In this document: positions 1-9,091 of the stretch, one piece after another
Layout of the letters: each line of letters begins with the position of its first letter
How positions within the stretch are numbered: the first letter of the stretch is position 1
Program-made: the position numbers and the translations under genes
Notes under the pieces: generated by a model
The model's database searches: none
Told to the model about the DNA's origin: nothing
The model's input: the letters and a program-made list of their open reading frames with translations, nothing else
Source: Bacilli bacterium
GTDB taxonomy: Bacteria; Bacillota_I; Bacilli_A; RFN20; CAG-288
NCBI GenBank assembly: GCA_022652945.1
Contig: JALCRV010000006.1
Coordinates: forward strand, 62,001-126,000
Length of the DNA: 64,000 nucleotides
Reading direction: 5' to 3'

Positions 1-46
1 TGACTCCGATTCCCAAAGCCAGCATCGCTAATATTACATATCCCAT
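1..46 (-). CDS. N-terminus of a divergent membrane protein (partial; PlsY?)
   Basis: Only the first 15 codons are inside the window. They read MGYVILAMLALGIGV, a hydrophobic N-terminus like a first membrane segment. A GGAGG box lies at 54-58, seven bases before the ATG at 46-44, so this is a real start. In many Firmicutes the acyl-phosphate glycerol-3-phosphate acyltransferase gene plsY lies divergent to parE, and the position fits that, but the residues are too few to prove it. Confidence 0.6.
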   Translation of the reverse strand, partial: MGYVILAMLALGIGV

Positions 47-90
47 CTTGCTTCCTCCAAAAAAAGGCTACATATAATATAAATATATCA

Positions 91-119
91 TAGATATATA
101 GGGCTGAAATTGCTATAAT
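91..119 (+). promoter_or_regulatory. parE promoter
   Basis: A perfect -10 box TATAAT is at 114-119. A 4/6 -35 box, TAGATA, is at 91-96 with a 17-base spacer. It lies 30 bases before the parE ATG, in AT-rich DNA shared with the divergent gene. Confidence 0.7.
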
Positions 120-148
120 TAAACTTGGAAAAGAAAGCTAAATAAACT

Positions 149-2095
149 ATGAGCGAAAATAAGTATACAGCAGATAACCTAACCTTGCTTAAAGGGTTGG
201 AACCGGTCAGGGAACGTCCGGGCATGTATATCGGCTCGACCGATATCAATGGCCTCCATCATCTGGTCTGGGAAATCGTCGATAACGCGGTGGATGAAGC
301 TAACGCCGGTTACGGGAAAAATATCTACGTGACCATCCACGCCGATAATTCGATCACCATCGAAGATCAAGGCCGCGGTGTCCCCTGCGATTTTAACCAT
401 AAGGAAAAGATGTCGGGCTTTGATATGGTTTACCGCACGTTGCACGCGGGCGGGAAATTCGATGATTCGAACTATAAGACCGCCGGTGGCCTCCACGGGG
501 TCGGCGGAGCGGTTGTTAACGCCTTGTCCTCCTGGATGGAAATCCATTCTTACCGCGATGGGGCTGATCATTTTATCCGTTACGATCACGGCGGGACTAA
601 AGAGTCTCAGGTGGTCGTCACCCCTTTAACCAAAGTCAGTAAAAGAGGGACGAGCGTCACTTTCTTACCTGACCCGAAGATCTTTGAAGATACGAATTTT
701 GATTATCAGAAGATCGCTTCGTCCTTAGATGATCGGGCCTGCCTGACTAAAGGAGTCTCCTTCCATCTGGTCGATGAAAGATCAGGACGTAAGCAGGATT
801 TCCTTTATGAACAGGGCATTTCCGAGTATTTTACTACCCACGCTTTCGGCAAGACTCCGCTTTGCGACCCCATTACGATCGAAGGGGAAGCGGAAACGAT
901 CAGGGTGGAGTTTGTCGGACAGTTCTACTCCGATTCTTATTCGGAAAATATCGCCGCCTTCGCTAACGGGGTCAGGACTCCTGAAGGCGGACATCACGTG
1001 ATCGGCTTGAAGAAGGCCCTCACAGTCACTTTCAATAAATACGCTTCCGACCATAAACTGATCAAGGCTAACCAGTCGCTAGATGGGAGCGATATCCGCG
1101 AAGGTTTCGCCTGCATCCTTTCGGTCTGGGTCCCGGAAAAGATTTTGCAGTTTGAAGGCCAGACTAAGGCCCAACTCGGCACTAAGGAAGCCTTGGTGGC
1201 GGTTGATGAAGTTATCGAAAGCAAACTTTCGTATTACCTTGAAGAACACGCTAACGAAGCTAACGCTATCATCGATAAATGTCTCCAGGCCCAAGAAGCC
1301 CGGGAAAAGGCTAAGGAAGCCAAAGATTCGATCCGCAAGATGTCTAAAGCCGCTTTTAAGGAGGCTAGCAATCTTTCGGGTAAGTTAACTCCGGCTAGCT
1401 CGAAGAATTATAAGCTTAATGAGCTATTTATCGTCGAAGGCGACTCCGCCGGCGGCTCAGCTAAAAAATGCCGTGACCGTGAACATCAGGCCATCTTGCC
1501 TTTAAGAGGCAAGCCGAAGAATGTCGTCGGGGAGGATCGGGGTGACATTTACGATAATAAGGAACTGAATACGATTGTCTTTACAATCGGGGCGGGCGTC
1601 GATGAAGATTTTAAGGTCAAGGATATGCATTATGACAAGATCATCATCATGACCGATGCTGATGATGATGGCTGCCACATCCAAAACCTACTGATGGCTT
1701 TCTTCTTTGAGCACATGAAGCCTTTGATCGAGGCCGGACATCTTTATATCGCTTGTCCTCCTTTATATAGAGTGGCTAAAAAAGGCCAGGAGATCTATTG
1801 CTGGACCGATGAAGATCTTGATGTCGCCAGGCAGAAAATCGGCCCGGGTTACGTCCTTTCCCGTTATAAGGGCTTAGGCGAAATGGATGCTGATCAGCTC
1901 GGGAAGACCACCATGAGCCCCTTATCCAGAAAACTTGTCCAAGTCGTAATCGACGATGTGGATGAATGCGAGGATAAGGTCACTTTGTTCATGTCTAAAT
2001 CCACCGCCGATAAGAGAAGAGAATGGATCGACTCCAATGTCGATTTCGGCTTCCACAAAGACCATTTTGAGGAGATAAAGAACCATGAAGAATAA
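149..2095 (+). CDS. parE: DNA topoisomerase IV subunit B
   Basis: This is the ATPase subunit of topoisomerase IV, which with ParC unlinks daughter chromosomes. The 648 residues contain the GHKL ATP site (E42 and N46 in WEIVDN, D73 in EDQGRG, the GGLHGVGG loop at 113-120), the transducer domain, and a TOPRIM domain with EGDSAGG near 430 and the metal-binding DADDDG near 501. GyrB has the same architecture; the assignment as ParE rests on the parC gene that overlaps it by 11 bases and on the lack of gyrase traits in that partner. The start follows a consensus -10 box by about 30 bases. It is the first gene of the operon. Confidence 0.93.
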   Translation: MSENKYTADNLTLLKGLEPVRERPGMYIGSTDINGLHHLVWEIVDNAVDEANAGYGKNIYVTIHADNSITIEDQGRGVPCDFNHKEKMSGFDMVYRTLHAGGKFDDSNYKTAGGLHGVGGAVVNALSSWMEIHSYRDGADHFIRYDHGGTKESQVVVTPLTKVSKRGTSVTFLPDPKIFEDTNFDYQKIASSLDDRACLTKGVSFHLVDERSGRKQDFLYEQGISEYFTTHAFGKTPLCDPITIEGEAETIRVEFVGQFYSDSYSENIAAFANGVRTPEGGHHVIGLKKALTVTFNKYASDHKLIKANQSLDGSDIREGFACILSVWVPEKILQFEGQTKAQLGTKEALVAVDEVIESKLSYYLEEHANEANAIIDKCLQAQEAREKAKEAKDSIRKMSKAAFKEASNLSGKLTPASSKNYKLNELFIVEGDSAGGSAKKCRDREHQAILPLRGKPKNVVGEDRGDIYDNKELNTIVFTIGAGVDEDFKVKDMHYDKIIIMTDADDDGCHIQNLLMAFFFEHMKPLIEAGHLYIACPPLYRVAKKGQEIYCWTDEDLDVARQKIGPGYVLSRYKGLGEMDADQLGKTTMSPLSRKLVQVVIDDVDECEDKVTLFMSKSTADKRREWIDSNVDFGFHKDHFEEIKNHEE

Positions 2096-4700
2096 AAAAG
2101 AGCCCATCCAGGATAACCAGATCATCGCCCCGACCCCGATGCCGTCGGTCATGGCCGATGATTTCGCCCGCTATGCGAAAGCCGTCTTATCTGAACGTGC
2201 GATCCCGGATGTCCGCGATGGGTTAAAACCCGTCCAAAGAAGAATCATCTACGGCATGTATAAGGAAGGGAATACCTTCGATAAGCCCACCAGAAAGTCT
2301 GCGACGACTGTCGGCTACGTCATGGGTAATTTCCACCCGCACGGGGATTCTTCCATCTACGATGCCTTAGTCCGTCTTTCCCAGGATTGGAAGATGGAAG
2401 CTCCTCTTGTCGCCTTCCAAGGCAATAACGGCTCTATCGATGATGATCCGGCGGCCGCTTCACGTTACACCGAGGCGAAGTTGGCGAAGATTTCCAATCT
2501 TTTAGTCGATGATATCGATAAGAACACCGTACCGATGGTTCTTAACTTTTCTGATGAATTGCTTGAACCCACCGTCCTTCCGGCTCGTTTCCCGAATCTT
2601 TTGGTTAATGGAGCCCAAGGCATCGCGGTCGGGGCAGCGACATTGATCCCGACCCATAATTTAGGGGAAGTCATCGATGCTTCCGTCTACGCCGTGGAAC
2701 ATAAAAGAGCCACGGTTGCGGATTTAAGGCAGTTTATCCTCGGGCCGGATTTCCCGACCGGAGGTCTTATCGACCAACCGGAAGAACTGAATAAACTTTA
2801 TGAGACCGGCTCCGCTTCCTTTTATATCCATGCGACTTGTCAGATCGATCAAACTAAGAACCAAATTGTCATTACCGATATCCCTTACGGGGTGATTAAG
2901 TCCGCTTTCGTCGCCGCCCTTGATAAGTTTAAGGACGATAACCATATCGATAATATCCTGGAAGTCCGGGATGAATCGACTGCGGATGTGAGGATCGCCA
3001 TCGATATCAAAGAGGGCCAAGACCCCGCGCCGATCCTTTCTTTCCTACGCTCTAAAGGTGTCTTAAGAACCACCTTCGCCGCCAATATGTTGGCTATCGA
3101 TAAAGGTCATCCGAAGACGATGAACCTTTTGGAGATTATCCGTGCTTATCTCGATCACCAAGTCGATGTGATCACCAGGCGTTCTAAGTTCGATTTAGAT
3201 AAAGATACTAAACGCCTCGAGGTGGTCGAAGGCCTGATCAAGGCGGTCGATATTATCGATCCTTTGATCCAGATCATTAAGAAGTCTAAAGGGAAGCAGG
3301 AAGCGAAAGACAATATCATCAAAGCGTTCGCCTTCACTCCCGACCAGGCGGAAGCGATCGTCATGCTTAACCTTTATAAGATATCCTCGTTAGATTATCA
3401 GGGCTACGTAGATGAAAAAAAGTCTTTAACAGATGAAATCAGCGAGCTTAATCGCCTTCTTTCCGATCGTGATTACCTCGATCGGCATATCGTTAACGAC
3501 TTAAAGGCCGTGAAGAAAGAATACGCCATTCCGCGTAAGACCCAAATCCTCGATGGGAAGATCAAGACCATCGAAGTTGACCAGACCTCCTTGATCGCCA
3601 AGGAAGACTGCTACGTGGTTTTGACCTCCGATGGCTATATTAAAAGGACCAATGTCCGTTCCTATCAGGCTTCGACGAATGGGAATATCGAGGCCGATTT
3701 ACCGGCCTTGAAGCCGGGGGATGGAATCCGTCTATTGCAGAAATGCTCCACCCACGATGGCATCCTGGCCTTTTTAGGGACCGGGACTTATATCTACTTG
3801 CCGGTTTATCAGCTTCCGGAACTTAAATGGAAGGAAGAAGGCAAGCATCTTAATGTCTTGGTGAAGAACCTGACGGGCGCTGATCAGGTGGTTTCCGCCT
3901 TTGTCATCACCACTTTTGAACCGTTAGTCTATTTGGCTTTGCTGACTAAAGAAGGGAAGATCAAGCGTTGTAAACTAGCTGATTTTACCCAGGTCAAGCT
4001 GACCTCCAGGCCTTTAAGAGCTATCGGGCTTAGTAAAGACGATTCCCTGATTAAGGTCTGCTTAACGACTGGAAATTCCGATTTAGTCATCTGCCAGGAG
4101 AACGGGCTGGTCTGCCGTTATAATGAAAATGAAGTGCCGGTTGTCTCCTTAGGGGCGGCCGGGGTGAAGGCGATGAATCTCGGAAAGGGGAATCCGCCGG
4201 TCTCTTACTTATTGTCTTTAGCCCCCGATGAACATGTGAAGCTTTTGATCTTGGCTGATATGGGAGCGGTGAGAGCCGTGATGTCCACTAACCTCGATGT
4301 CTTGCCACGTCTTTCCTCGAAGCAGGCTATCGTGAAGATCTTTAAGTCCAATCCGATGGCGATCGTCACCCTTTATAAGGCGGAGATCACCAGAGGCGAC
4401 GAACAGAAGATCGTCGCTTATACCGATCGGAGGGATTTTGTCATCGATATCAAGTCTTTGGAGACCGTGTTGCCGGGCTCGGGCATGAAGGCTAACTTGG
4501 ATTTAGAATCCGGGGAGCTTTTAAAAGGCGTCCATGAGGAAGGAAGCCAGATCGATGAGCACGTGAGGGTTGAAAAACCCTTGATTGTGGAGTCGGTGAA
4601 GCCTAAGGATGAGTCCGGGGCTAAGCAGATGTCACTATTCGATTTATTCGAGCAGGATGAGGGCGGGGAAGATCCTTCTTCCTCTTCTAGTGCCTCCTGA
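2085..4700 (+). CDS. parC: DNA topoisomerase IV subunit A
   Basis: This is the DNA-cleaving subunit of topoisomerase IV, 871 residues. The winged-helix region holds QRRIIYGM and the quinolone-interaction segment [12 protein letters not shown] at 84-95, with the usual Ser89 and Asp93, so no classical quinolone-resistance change is visible. The catalytic tyrosine is Y128 in [10 protein letters not shown]. The C-terminal beta-pinwheel region lacks an evident GyrA box, which supports ParC over GyrA. The protein ends in an acidic, Ser-rich tail. The ATG lies inside the end of parE, after a GGAG box in the parE coding sequence, so translation is probably coupled. Confidence 0.93.
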   Translation: MKNKKEPIQDNQIIAPTPMPSVMADDFARYAKAVLSERAIPDVRDGLKPVQRRIIYGMYKEGNTFDKPTRKSATTVGYVMGNFHPHGDSSIYDALVRLSQDWKMEAPLVAFQGNNGSIDDDPAAASRYTEAKLAKISNLLVDDIDKNTVPMVLNFSDELLEPTVLPARFPNLLVNGAQGIAVGAATLIPTHNLGEVIDASVYAVEHKRATVADLRQFILGPDFPTGGLIDQPEELNKLYETGSASFYIHATCQIDQTKNQIVITDIPYGVIKSAFVAALDKFKDDNHIDNILEVRDESTADVRIAIDIKEGQDPAPILSFLRSKGVLRTTFAANMLAIDKGHPKTMNLLEIIRAYLDHQVDVITRRSKFDLDKDTKRLEVVEGLIKAVDIIDPLIQIIKKSKGKQEAKDNIIKAFAFTPDQAEAIVMLNLYKISSLDYQGYVDEKKSLTDEISELNRLLSDRDYLDRHIVNDLKAVKKEYAIPRKTQILDGKIKTIEVDQTSLIAKEDCYVVLTSDGYIKRTNVRSYQASTNGNIEADLPALKPGDGIRLLQKCSTHDGILAFLGTGTYIYLPVYQLPELKWKEEGKHLNVLVKNLTGADQVVSAFVITTFEPLVYLALLTKEGKIKRCKLADFTQVKLTSRPLRAIGLSKDDSLIKVCLTTGNSDLVICQENGLVCRYNENEVPVVSLGAAGVKAMNLGKGNPPVSYLLSLAPDEHVKLLILADMGAVRAVMSTNLDVLPRLSSKQAIVKIFKSNPMAIVTLYKAEITRGDEQKIVAYTDRRDFVIDIKSLETVLPGSGMKANLDLESGELLKGVHEEGSQIDEHVRVEKPLIVESVKPKDESGAKQMSLFDLFEQDEGGEDPSSSSSAS

Positions 4701-4733
4701 TCGATTTTAGGCTATAATCCACTTAGAGGCAGG

Positions 4734-5279
4734 ATGGTTCATAATCTAGTCTCCGATTATCGGGCAAGTTCGGTTTACGAGGTCGATCCCTTAAAGATCA
4801 AGGCCTTGGGGTTTAAGTATATCCTGATGGATTTAGATAATACATTAGCTCCTTACGATATCTTGTTGCCGGAGCAGAGGACTTACACCTTGATGGAAGC
4901 TTACCTGCTGGCGGGGCTAGAAGTCATCTTAATTTCTAATAACACCAAAAAGCGGACTTTGCCCTTCAGTTCCCATCTTTCCTTGAATTGCCTTTATTCG
5001 GCTCATAAGCCTTGTAAAAGGAAAATCGATCGTTTCCTGAAGAAGGCTTCGTTAAGTAAGGAGAAGACCTTGTTGATCGGGGATCAAGTGATCAACGATA
5101 TGTATCTAGCCCATAAGCTGGGTGTGAAAGGATTATTGACCGATCCGATCAGCAAAAAAGACCATATCTCCGCTAAACTGATCCGTCCGCTTGATACTTT
5201 TTTAAGAAATCGTTACCGCAAACAAGGAAGATTAGGCATCCTACTGGAAAAAGATGAAAAGGAGGTCCAGCAACTATGA
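4734..5279 (+). CDS. yqeG: YqeG-family HAD phosphatase
   Basis: This is a HAD superfamily IIIA phosphatase of the YqeG type, 181 residues. Motif I is DLDNTLAPYD (nucleophile Asp near residue 33), motif II is ISNN, the motif III Lys lies in KPCKRK, and motif IV is GDQVINDM. The substrate is not established for the family. It begins the Firmicutes ribosome-maturation cluster yqeG-yqeH-yqeK-rsfS; B. subtilis has aroE, yqeI and nadD in between, which are absent here. The stop overlaps the yqeH start as ATGA, preceded by GGAGG, so the two are coupled. Confidence 0.88.
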   Translation: MVHNLVSDYRASSVYEVDPLKIKALGFKYILMDLDNTLAPYDILLPEQRTYTLMEAYLLAGLEVILISNNTKKRTLPFSSHLSLNCLYSAHKPCKRKIDRFLKKASLSKEKTLLIGDQVINDMYLAHKLGVKGLLTDPISKKDHISAKLIRPLDTFLRNRYRKQGRLGILLEKDEKEVQQL

Positions 5280-6421
5280 GACAGAAAGTCACGTTAACTA
5301 GTCAGATCCGCATTCAGCGTTGCTCCGATTGCGGAGCGATCCTCCAGAGCGAAGATCCTTCCTCCCCGGGTTATTTATCCCAAGAGAGAGTTATTAAAAA
5401 GCAGGATCAAGGCTTATGTGACCGCTGCTACAATCTTAGGCATTATAATTCACCCGGCGACCCGGAATTCGGGGCGGATTATATTAAAATCCTGAAAAAG
5501 GCCACAACGTCAGGGGCTTTAGTCGTCTACGTCCTCGATCTTTTCACCTTGGAATCTTCCTTCGTCCCGGAAATCGGGGCTTATTTAGGGAAGAATGTCT
5601 TAGTTGTCTTAAATAAAAGGGATGTCTTACCGAAAGATGAAGATGATAATAAGCTGATCGGGGATGCGAAAAAACGCTTGGTCTTAGAGCATATCGTTCC
5701 GACCGGCGTGATGGTCACTTCTTCGGCTAAGAATATCAATATCGATGCCTTTTTAAAAGAGATCAACGCCCTGCGTAACGGGAAGGATGTCTACTTTATC
5801 GGGGCCTCTTCGGTGGGGAAGTCGTCGTTAGTCAATTCGATCCTCCGCCGCTATAAAAATGAAACCGATAGGGTAATCCAGACCTTGAAAGTCGAAGGAA
5901 CCAGACTCGAAGTGATGGAGATCCCGCTTGATCAAGAGTCTTCAATTTTTGATACTCCGGGTATCTATAACCCGAAATCGCTTTTAAACCAAGTCGAAAG
6001 AGCGGCCTGGAAGTACTTAGTCCCGAGAGAAGAAATCGCTCCCAGGGTCTACCTTTCCCAGCCGAACCAAGCCTTCGTTTTCGGAGGGGTGGCGGCTTTC
6101 GAACTGGTAAGCGGAGGGAAGACGGAATTCACTTTCGCTTTCTCTAATGAAGTTGCGATCACTAGGACCAAGGCCCTGAATCTTGAGAAGACTTTCGCTT
6201 CCTTAGCTCAGACAGATCAAGTGAAGCCGACTTCCGCTTATATTAAGTCTCTTAGCGATCTTGAGAAGAAAGAAATCGCGATCCCGGCTTCCGGGAAGAT
6301 GGAGCTTTCTTTGTTCGGGTTAGGGAAGATCACTTTCTCCGGGGCGAATCAAAGGATTGCGATCTATCTGCCGCCCCACGTCGGAGTTAAGGCGATCGTC
6401 ACCGATCCTGATTTTAATTAA
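5276..6421 (+). CDS. yqeH: Circularly permuted ribosome-biogenesis GTPase YqeH
   Basis: YqeH is needed for 30S subunit assembly in Bacillus. The 381 residues begin with a zinc finger (C16xxC19 and C48xxC51). The GTPase motifs follow in permuted order: G4 NKRDVL and G5 SSAK first, then G1 GASSVGKSSL, and G3 DTPG. A C-terminal domain of about 150 residues completes the protein, as in other YqeH proteins. It overlaps yqeG by four bases and is followed after one base by the next start, so it sits in the middle of a tight operon. Confidence 0.93.
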   Translation: MRQKVTLTSQIRIQRCSDCGAILQSEDPSSPGYLSQERVIKKQDQGLCDRCYNLRHYNSPGDPEFGADYIKILKKATTSGALVVYVLDLFTLESSFVPEIGAYLGKNVLVVLNKRDVLPKDEDDNKLIGDAKKRLVLEHIVPTGVMVTSSAKNINIDAFLKEINALRNGKDVYFIGASSVGKSSLVNSILRRYKNETDRVIQTLKVEGTRLEVMEIPLDQESSIFDTPGIYNPKSLLNQVERAAWKYLVPREEIAPRVYLSQPNQAFVFGGVAAFELVSGGKTEFTFAFSNEVAITRTKALNLEKTFASLAQTDQVKPTSAYIKSLSDLEKKEIAIPASGKMELSLFGLGKITFSGANQRIAIYLPPHVGVKAIVTDPDFN

Positions 6422-6422
6422 C

Positions 6423-7466
6423 ATGGCGGAAAAAGTCCTGCTTTTCGTTTCTTCTTTCGATCCTTATCTTTTAACTGATCACCTCATCTTATTAAACGGG
6501 GTTAAAAATAAGGCTTTTACAAGGGTGAATTTTCTGGTGAAGAAAGATAAGACCCCCTTTAAAGAGAAAGAAAAGCTGATTAAAGCCGCCGTAGATGGTT
6601 TATCAGGATTAACTTATTCAATTGAAGAATATGAAGAGCTGGAAAAGGGAATCGAAAAAAAACGTTTAGAAGGCTCAGGAGACTTTTATTACCTTTATGC
6701 GCCTATTTTATCTATAGAAGAAAAAAAGAAGCTTACCGCCTCTTATAAAGGGCTTAAAGAGTATTCCTGTGGCTTAGAGGACTCTTTATCCCAAGAAGAG
6801 TATTTAAAAAGGCAGGAAGAGATACGCTTAGGACGTTCTTTTCTCCTTCCTTTAGCTTCGATCAAAGTCCTTTTAGAAGAAAAGATGTACTTTGTTCCGC
6901 AAGTCCTTCCTTATTATAAAGAAAGGCGCTACCAGCACTGCTTAAGGGTCGGAGAAGTCGCCTTCAATATCGCTTTAAAGAATCATTTAGACCCTTATAA
7001 GGCTTATTTAGCTTCTTATTATCACGATATCACCAGGGCGGGAGCTAAGCTCTCCTACGAGAAAAGAGCTAAGGAAGAAGAAGGGCAGTATTTTAAAAAC
7101 TGCGAAGTCCCTTCCTGGGTCTTGCATCAGTTCACCGCACCTATGCTCCTAAAAGAAGAATTCCACTTAGAAGACGAGGAAGTCCTGGAGGCTATTAAGT
7201 ACCATACGACCGGGAAAAAAGAGATGTCGTGGCTCGGGCAGGTGCTCTACGCTTCCGATAAGATCGAACCGGGCAGAGGTTACGCCTCTTCGGGGCTTAT
7301 CGAGAAGATGGAAGAGAATTACCAAACCGGGTTTAAGGCGGTGTTAGAAGCCAATGCGGAGTATTTATTCGAAAGATTAGGTAAAGACGGGATGGACGAT
7401 AAGTTAACCGAAAGCTGTCTCGCTTATTATCTGAAAGGGGATTCTCGATGGACTACGATAGCTTAA
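6423..7466 (+). CDS. yqeK: YqeK-type HD phosphohydrolase with degenerate NadD-like N-terminus
   Basis: The C-terminal half (from about residue 165) is a YqeK HD domain: HCLRVGEVA, the YYHDI metal pair, HQFTAP, YHTTG and SDKIEPGRGY. YqeK enzymes hydrolyse diadenosine tetraphosphate symmetrically. The first 160 residues look like a decayed nicotinate-nucleotide adenylyltransferase: a SFDP remnant near residue 10 and a C-terminal VP/Y-type helix survive, but the HxGH and ISSTxxR motifs do not. The ATG at 6423 was chosen because an upstream in-frame start at 6357 would overlap yqeH by 65 bases; the chosen start lies one base after the yqeH stop. It probably lacks NadD activity. Confidence 0.82.
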   Translation: MAEKVLLFVSSFDPYLLTDHLILLNGVKNKAFTRVNFLVKKDKTPFKEKEKLIKAAVDGLSGLTYSIEEYEELEKGIEKKRLEGSGDFYYLYAPILSIEEKKKLTASYKGLKEYSCGLEDSLSQEEYLKRQEEIRLGRSFLLPLASIKVLLEEKMYFVPQVLPYYKERRYQHCLRVGEVAFNIALKNHLDPYKAYLASYYHDITRAGAKLSYEKRAKEEEGQYFKNCEVPSWVLHQFTAPMLLKEEFHLEDEEVLEAIKYHTTGKKEMSWLGQVLYASDKIEPGRGYASSGLIEKMEENYQTGFKAVLEANAEYLFERLGKDGMDDKLTESCLAYYLKGDSRWTTIA

Positions 7467-7819
7467 AGACCGCTAAAAAGCTCGCTGCCGCCTTGGATTT
7501 CCATAAAGGCGAAGAGGTGAAGTTATACGATGTATCAGCTTTAACACCTTTAGCCTTATACTATATCGTCGCTTCTTTTTCCTCCGCAAGAAGAGCTTCG
7601 GGGGCCGAGGATGAATGCGAAGAGATCATCTATAAAAACGGCGGGAATCTCTCCCACGTAGAAGGGAAATCTTCTTCCCCTTGGATTCTGATCGATGGGG
7701 AAGATATCATTATCCATCTCTTCAGCGAGGAAGAAAGAGCCCGACTAAACTTCGATGAGCTCTTAAAACGCTGTCCTGAGATCGATTTTTCGTCAGAAGA
7801 ACCTGAAAAGGGGGAATAA
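7448..7819 (+). CDS. rsfS: Ribosomal silencing factor RsfS
   Basis: RsfS binds ribosomal protein uL14 and blocks subunit joining when nutrients are scarce. The 123 residues show the family pattern: KLYDVSALTPLALYYIVAS, then VEGKSSSPWILIDGEDIIIHLFSEEERARLNFDEL, which is the WxLlDxGdvvvHxF signature. It overlaps the end of yqeK by 19 bases and is followed closely by mtn. The order yqeK-rsfS is conserved across Firmicutes and makes the call secure despite the short length. Confidence 0.9.
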   Translation: MDYDSLKTAKKLAAALDFHKGEEVKLYDVSALTPLALYYIVASFSSARRASGAEDECEEIIYKNGGNLSHVEGKSSSPWILIDGEDIIIHLFSEEERARLNFDELLKRCPEIDFSSEEPEKGE

Positions 7820-7822
7820 ATT

Positions 7823-8557
7823 ATGAAAACAGCCTTAGTTGTCTGTGCGATGAAGGAAGAGTTAAGTGAATTAATCGGGAAGCTTCCGGAAGCGAAAAAG
7901 ACCAAAATCGGCCTGATTGAAGGGTTTTCTTTCCAGGTCGGAAGCCAGGATTTCTTCGCTTTTGAAGGGATGATAGGGAAATCTAACGTCGGGTTTGATG
8001 TGGGCTACTTAGCCGGGCAGATTGAAATCGAGAGGATTTTTTCTCTCGGGGTCGCCGGCTCTTTAAAAGATGATATCGTGCCTTTAAATGTCGTGGTAGC
8101 CGATAAAGTCTGCTATTACGATGTCGATGTCACCTCGGGTGGGTCGAAATACGTTTTGGGTCAAATGCCCGGCTGTGAGCTTTATTTTAAAGCGGATGAG
8201 AAGCTCGTCAACTCGGTTAAGGACTTGAATACGACCTTGACCATCCACGTGGGGACGATTATCACCGGAGACTCGTTCGCGACTAAGAAGAATATGACTA
8301 GTGACCTCTTAAGCCATTTTGATAATCCTTTAGCGGTCGATATGGAATCCGCTTCCTTAGCTCAGGCCGCTCAAAGACTTCAGGTCCCGTTCATCTCCAT
8401 AAGAGGCATCTCCGACCAGGTGTTCACCCAGGCTGACAATGGCGAGGTCTTCGATGAGTTCTTATCCTTATCAGCCAGAAGAGCTGCCTCGGTCTTCCTT
8501 CATATGGTTAAGAATGAGTTTGTAAGCGATGAAGAAGAGATCGGCGAAGATAAGTAA
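7823..8557 (+). CDS. mtn: 5'-methylthioadenosine/S-adenosylhomocysteine nucleosidase
   Basis: The enzyme cleaves methylthioadenosine and S-adenosylhomocysteine to adenine and the thioribosyl compound, which recycles methyl-cycle and polyamine by-products. The 244 residues carry the expected active-site positions: E12 in AMKEEL, the LGVAGS loop, VDMESASLAQ (ribose-binding Glu) and RGISDQ (catalytic Asp). It starts three bases after rsfS and is the last gene of the + strand operon. An acidic tail (DEEEIGEDK) extends past the usual end. Confidence 0.92.
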   Translation: MKTALVVCAMKEELSELIGKLPEAKKTKIGLIEGFSFQVGSQDFFAFEGMIGKSNVGFDVGYLAGQIEIERIFSLGVAGSLKDDIVPLNVVVADKVCYYDVDVTSGGSKYVLGQMPGCELYFKADEKLVNSVKDLNTTLTIHVGTIITGDSFATKKNMTSDLLSHFDNPLAVDMESASLAQAAQRLQVPFISIRGISDQVFTQADNGEVFDEFLSLSARRAASVFLHMVKNEFVSDEEEIGEDK

Positions 8558-8585
8558 GAAGAAGAAAGAAAAATCAATCTAGCGA

Positions 8586-8614
8586 AAAGACGGTCTTAGG
8601 TGACCGCCTTTTCA
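8586..8614 (+). terminator. Rho-independent terminator after mtn
   Basis: The stem AAGACGGTC (8587-8595) pairs with GACCGCCTT (8602-8610) with one mismatch. The loop is TTAGGT and a TTTT run follows. It ends the + strand operon just before the dif region. Confidence 0.75.
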
Positions 8615-9031
8615 TTTAACCTTAAAGGCTTTATCATTTAATTATAAGGATGAAGTGTCTTAACAGATTTAAAAGATGTCTAAACGGGTCAAAACGGCGT
8701 AGAGAAGGGGCTTCGCTTCCCTTTATATTGTACTTCGTATAATGTCTATTATGTAAACTAAGCAAAACAAAAGACCGAAAGATAGGACTTTTTTAGAAAT
8801 CGGACTAAGCCAATCCACCGCCATGAAGGCTAGGAGAAGAGAACTTATCCACCGATTTTAAAAACTTACAAACGACTAGAAATATACTAATTGCCTACTA
8901 TGATAACCTGTTATCTTTACCCTGTCTAACCTTTTCCCTGCCTCGTCCCAGCTTGTTACTATGGGTAAAACTTGTTCACCGCCTTTAATCGCCTTTTTAA
9001 ATATCGTTTCCCTTTTTAACTTATCTTCCGT
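8615..9031. other. Terminus intergenic region around dif
   Basis: This gap between convergent operons has no credible gene. Besides the dif site it holds a small hairpin (AAGGG...CCCTT near 8705-8723) about ten bases to its left. The rest is AT-rich with no repeat or promoter that I can support. Confidence 0.6.
8732..8759 (+). other. dif site (XerC/XerD chromosome-dimer resolution site)
   Basis: The 28 bases read as XerC arm ACTTCGTATAA, central hexamer TGTCTA and XerD arm TTATGTAAACT. From memory, the B. subtilis dif arms are ACTTCCTAGAA and TTATGTAAACT, so 24 of 28 positions match, and the XerD arm is identical. The site lies exactly at the switch from + strand to - strand genes, as expected at the terminus, and xerD itself is 6 kb away. 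Part of it also resembles loxP, but only one arm does. Confidence 0.93.
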
Positions 9032-9059
9032 AAAAAAAGAGACAGCCTGATGCCGTCTC
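9032..9059 (-). terminator. Terminator of the deoB-permease operon
   Basis: Read on the - strand, GAGACGGC pairs with GCTGTCTC (one G-T pair) around the loop ATCAG, followed by seven T. It lies 33 bases after the ABC permease stop. Confidence 0.85.
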
Positions 9060-9091
9060 CTATCATCCTCTTAGTCTTCTCCTCTTATCTT

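Noticed and set aside
8730-8759. loxP-like sequence (ACTTCGTATAATGT)
   Set aside because: Only one arm and part of the spacer match loxP. The full 28 bp fit dif much better, and the context is the terminus.
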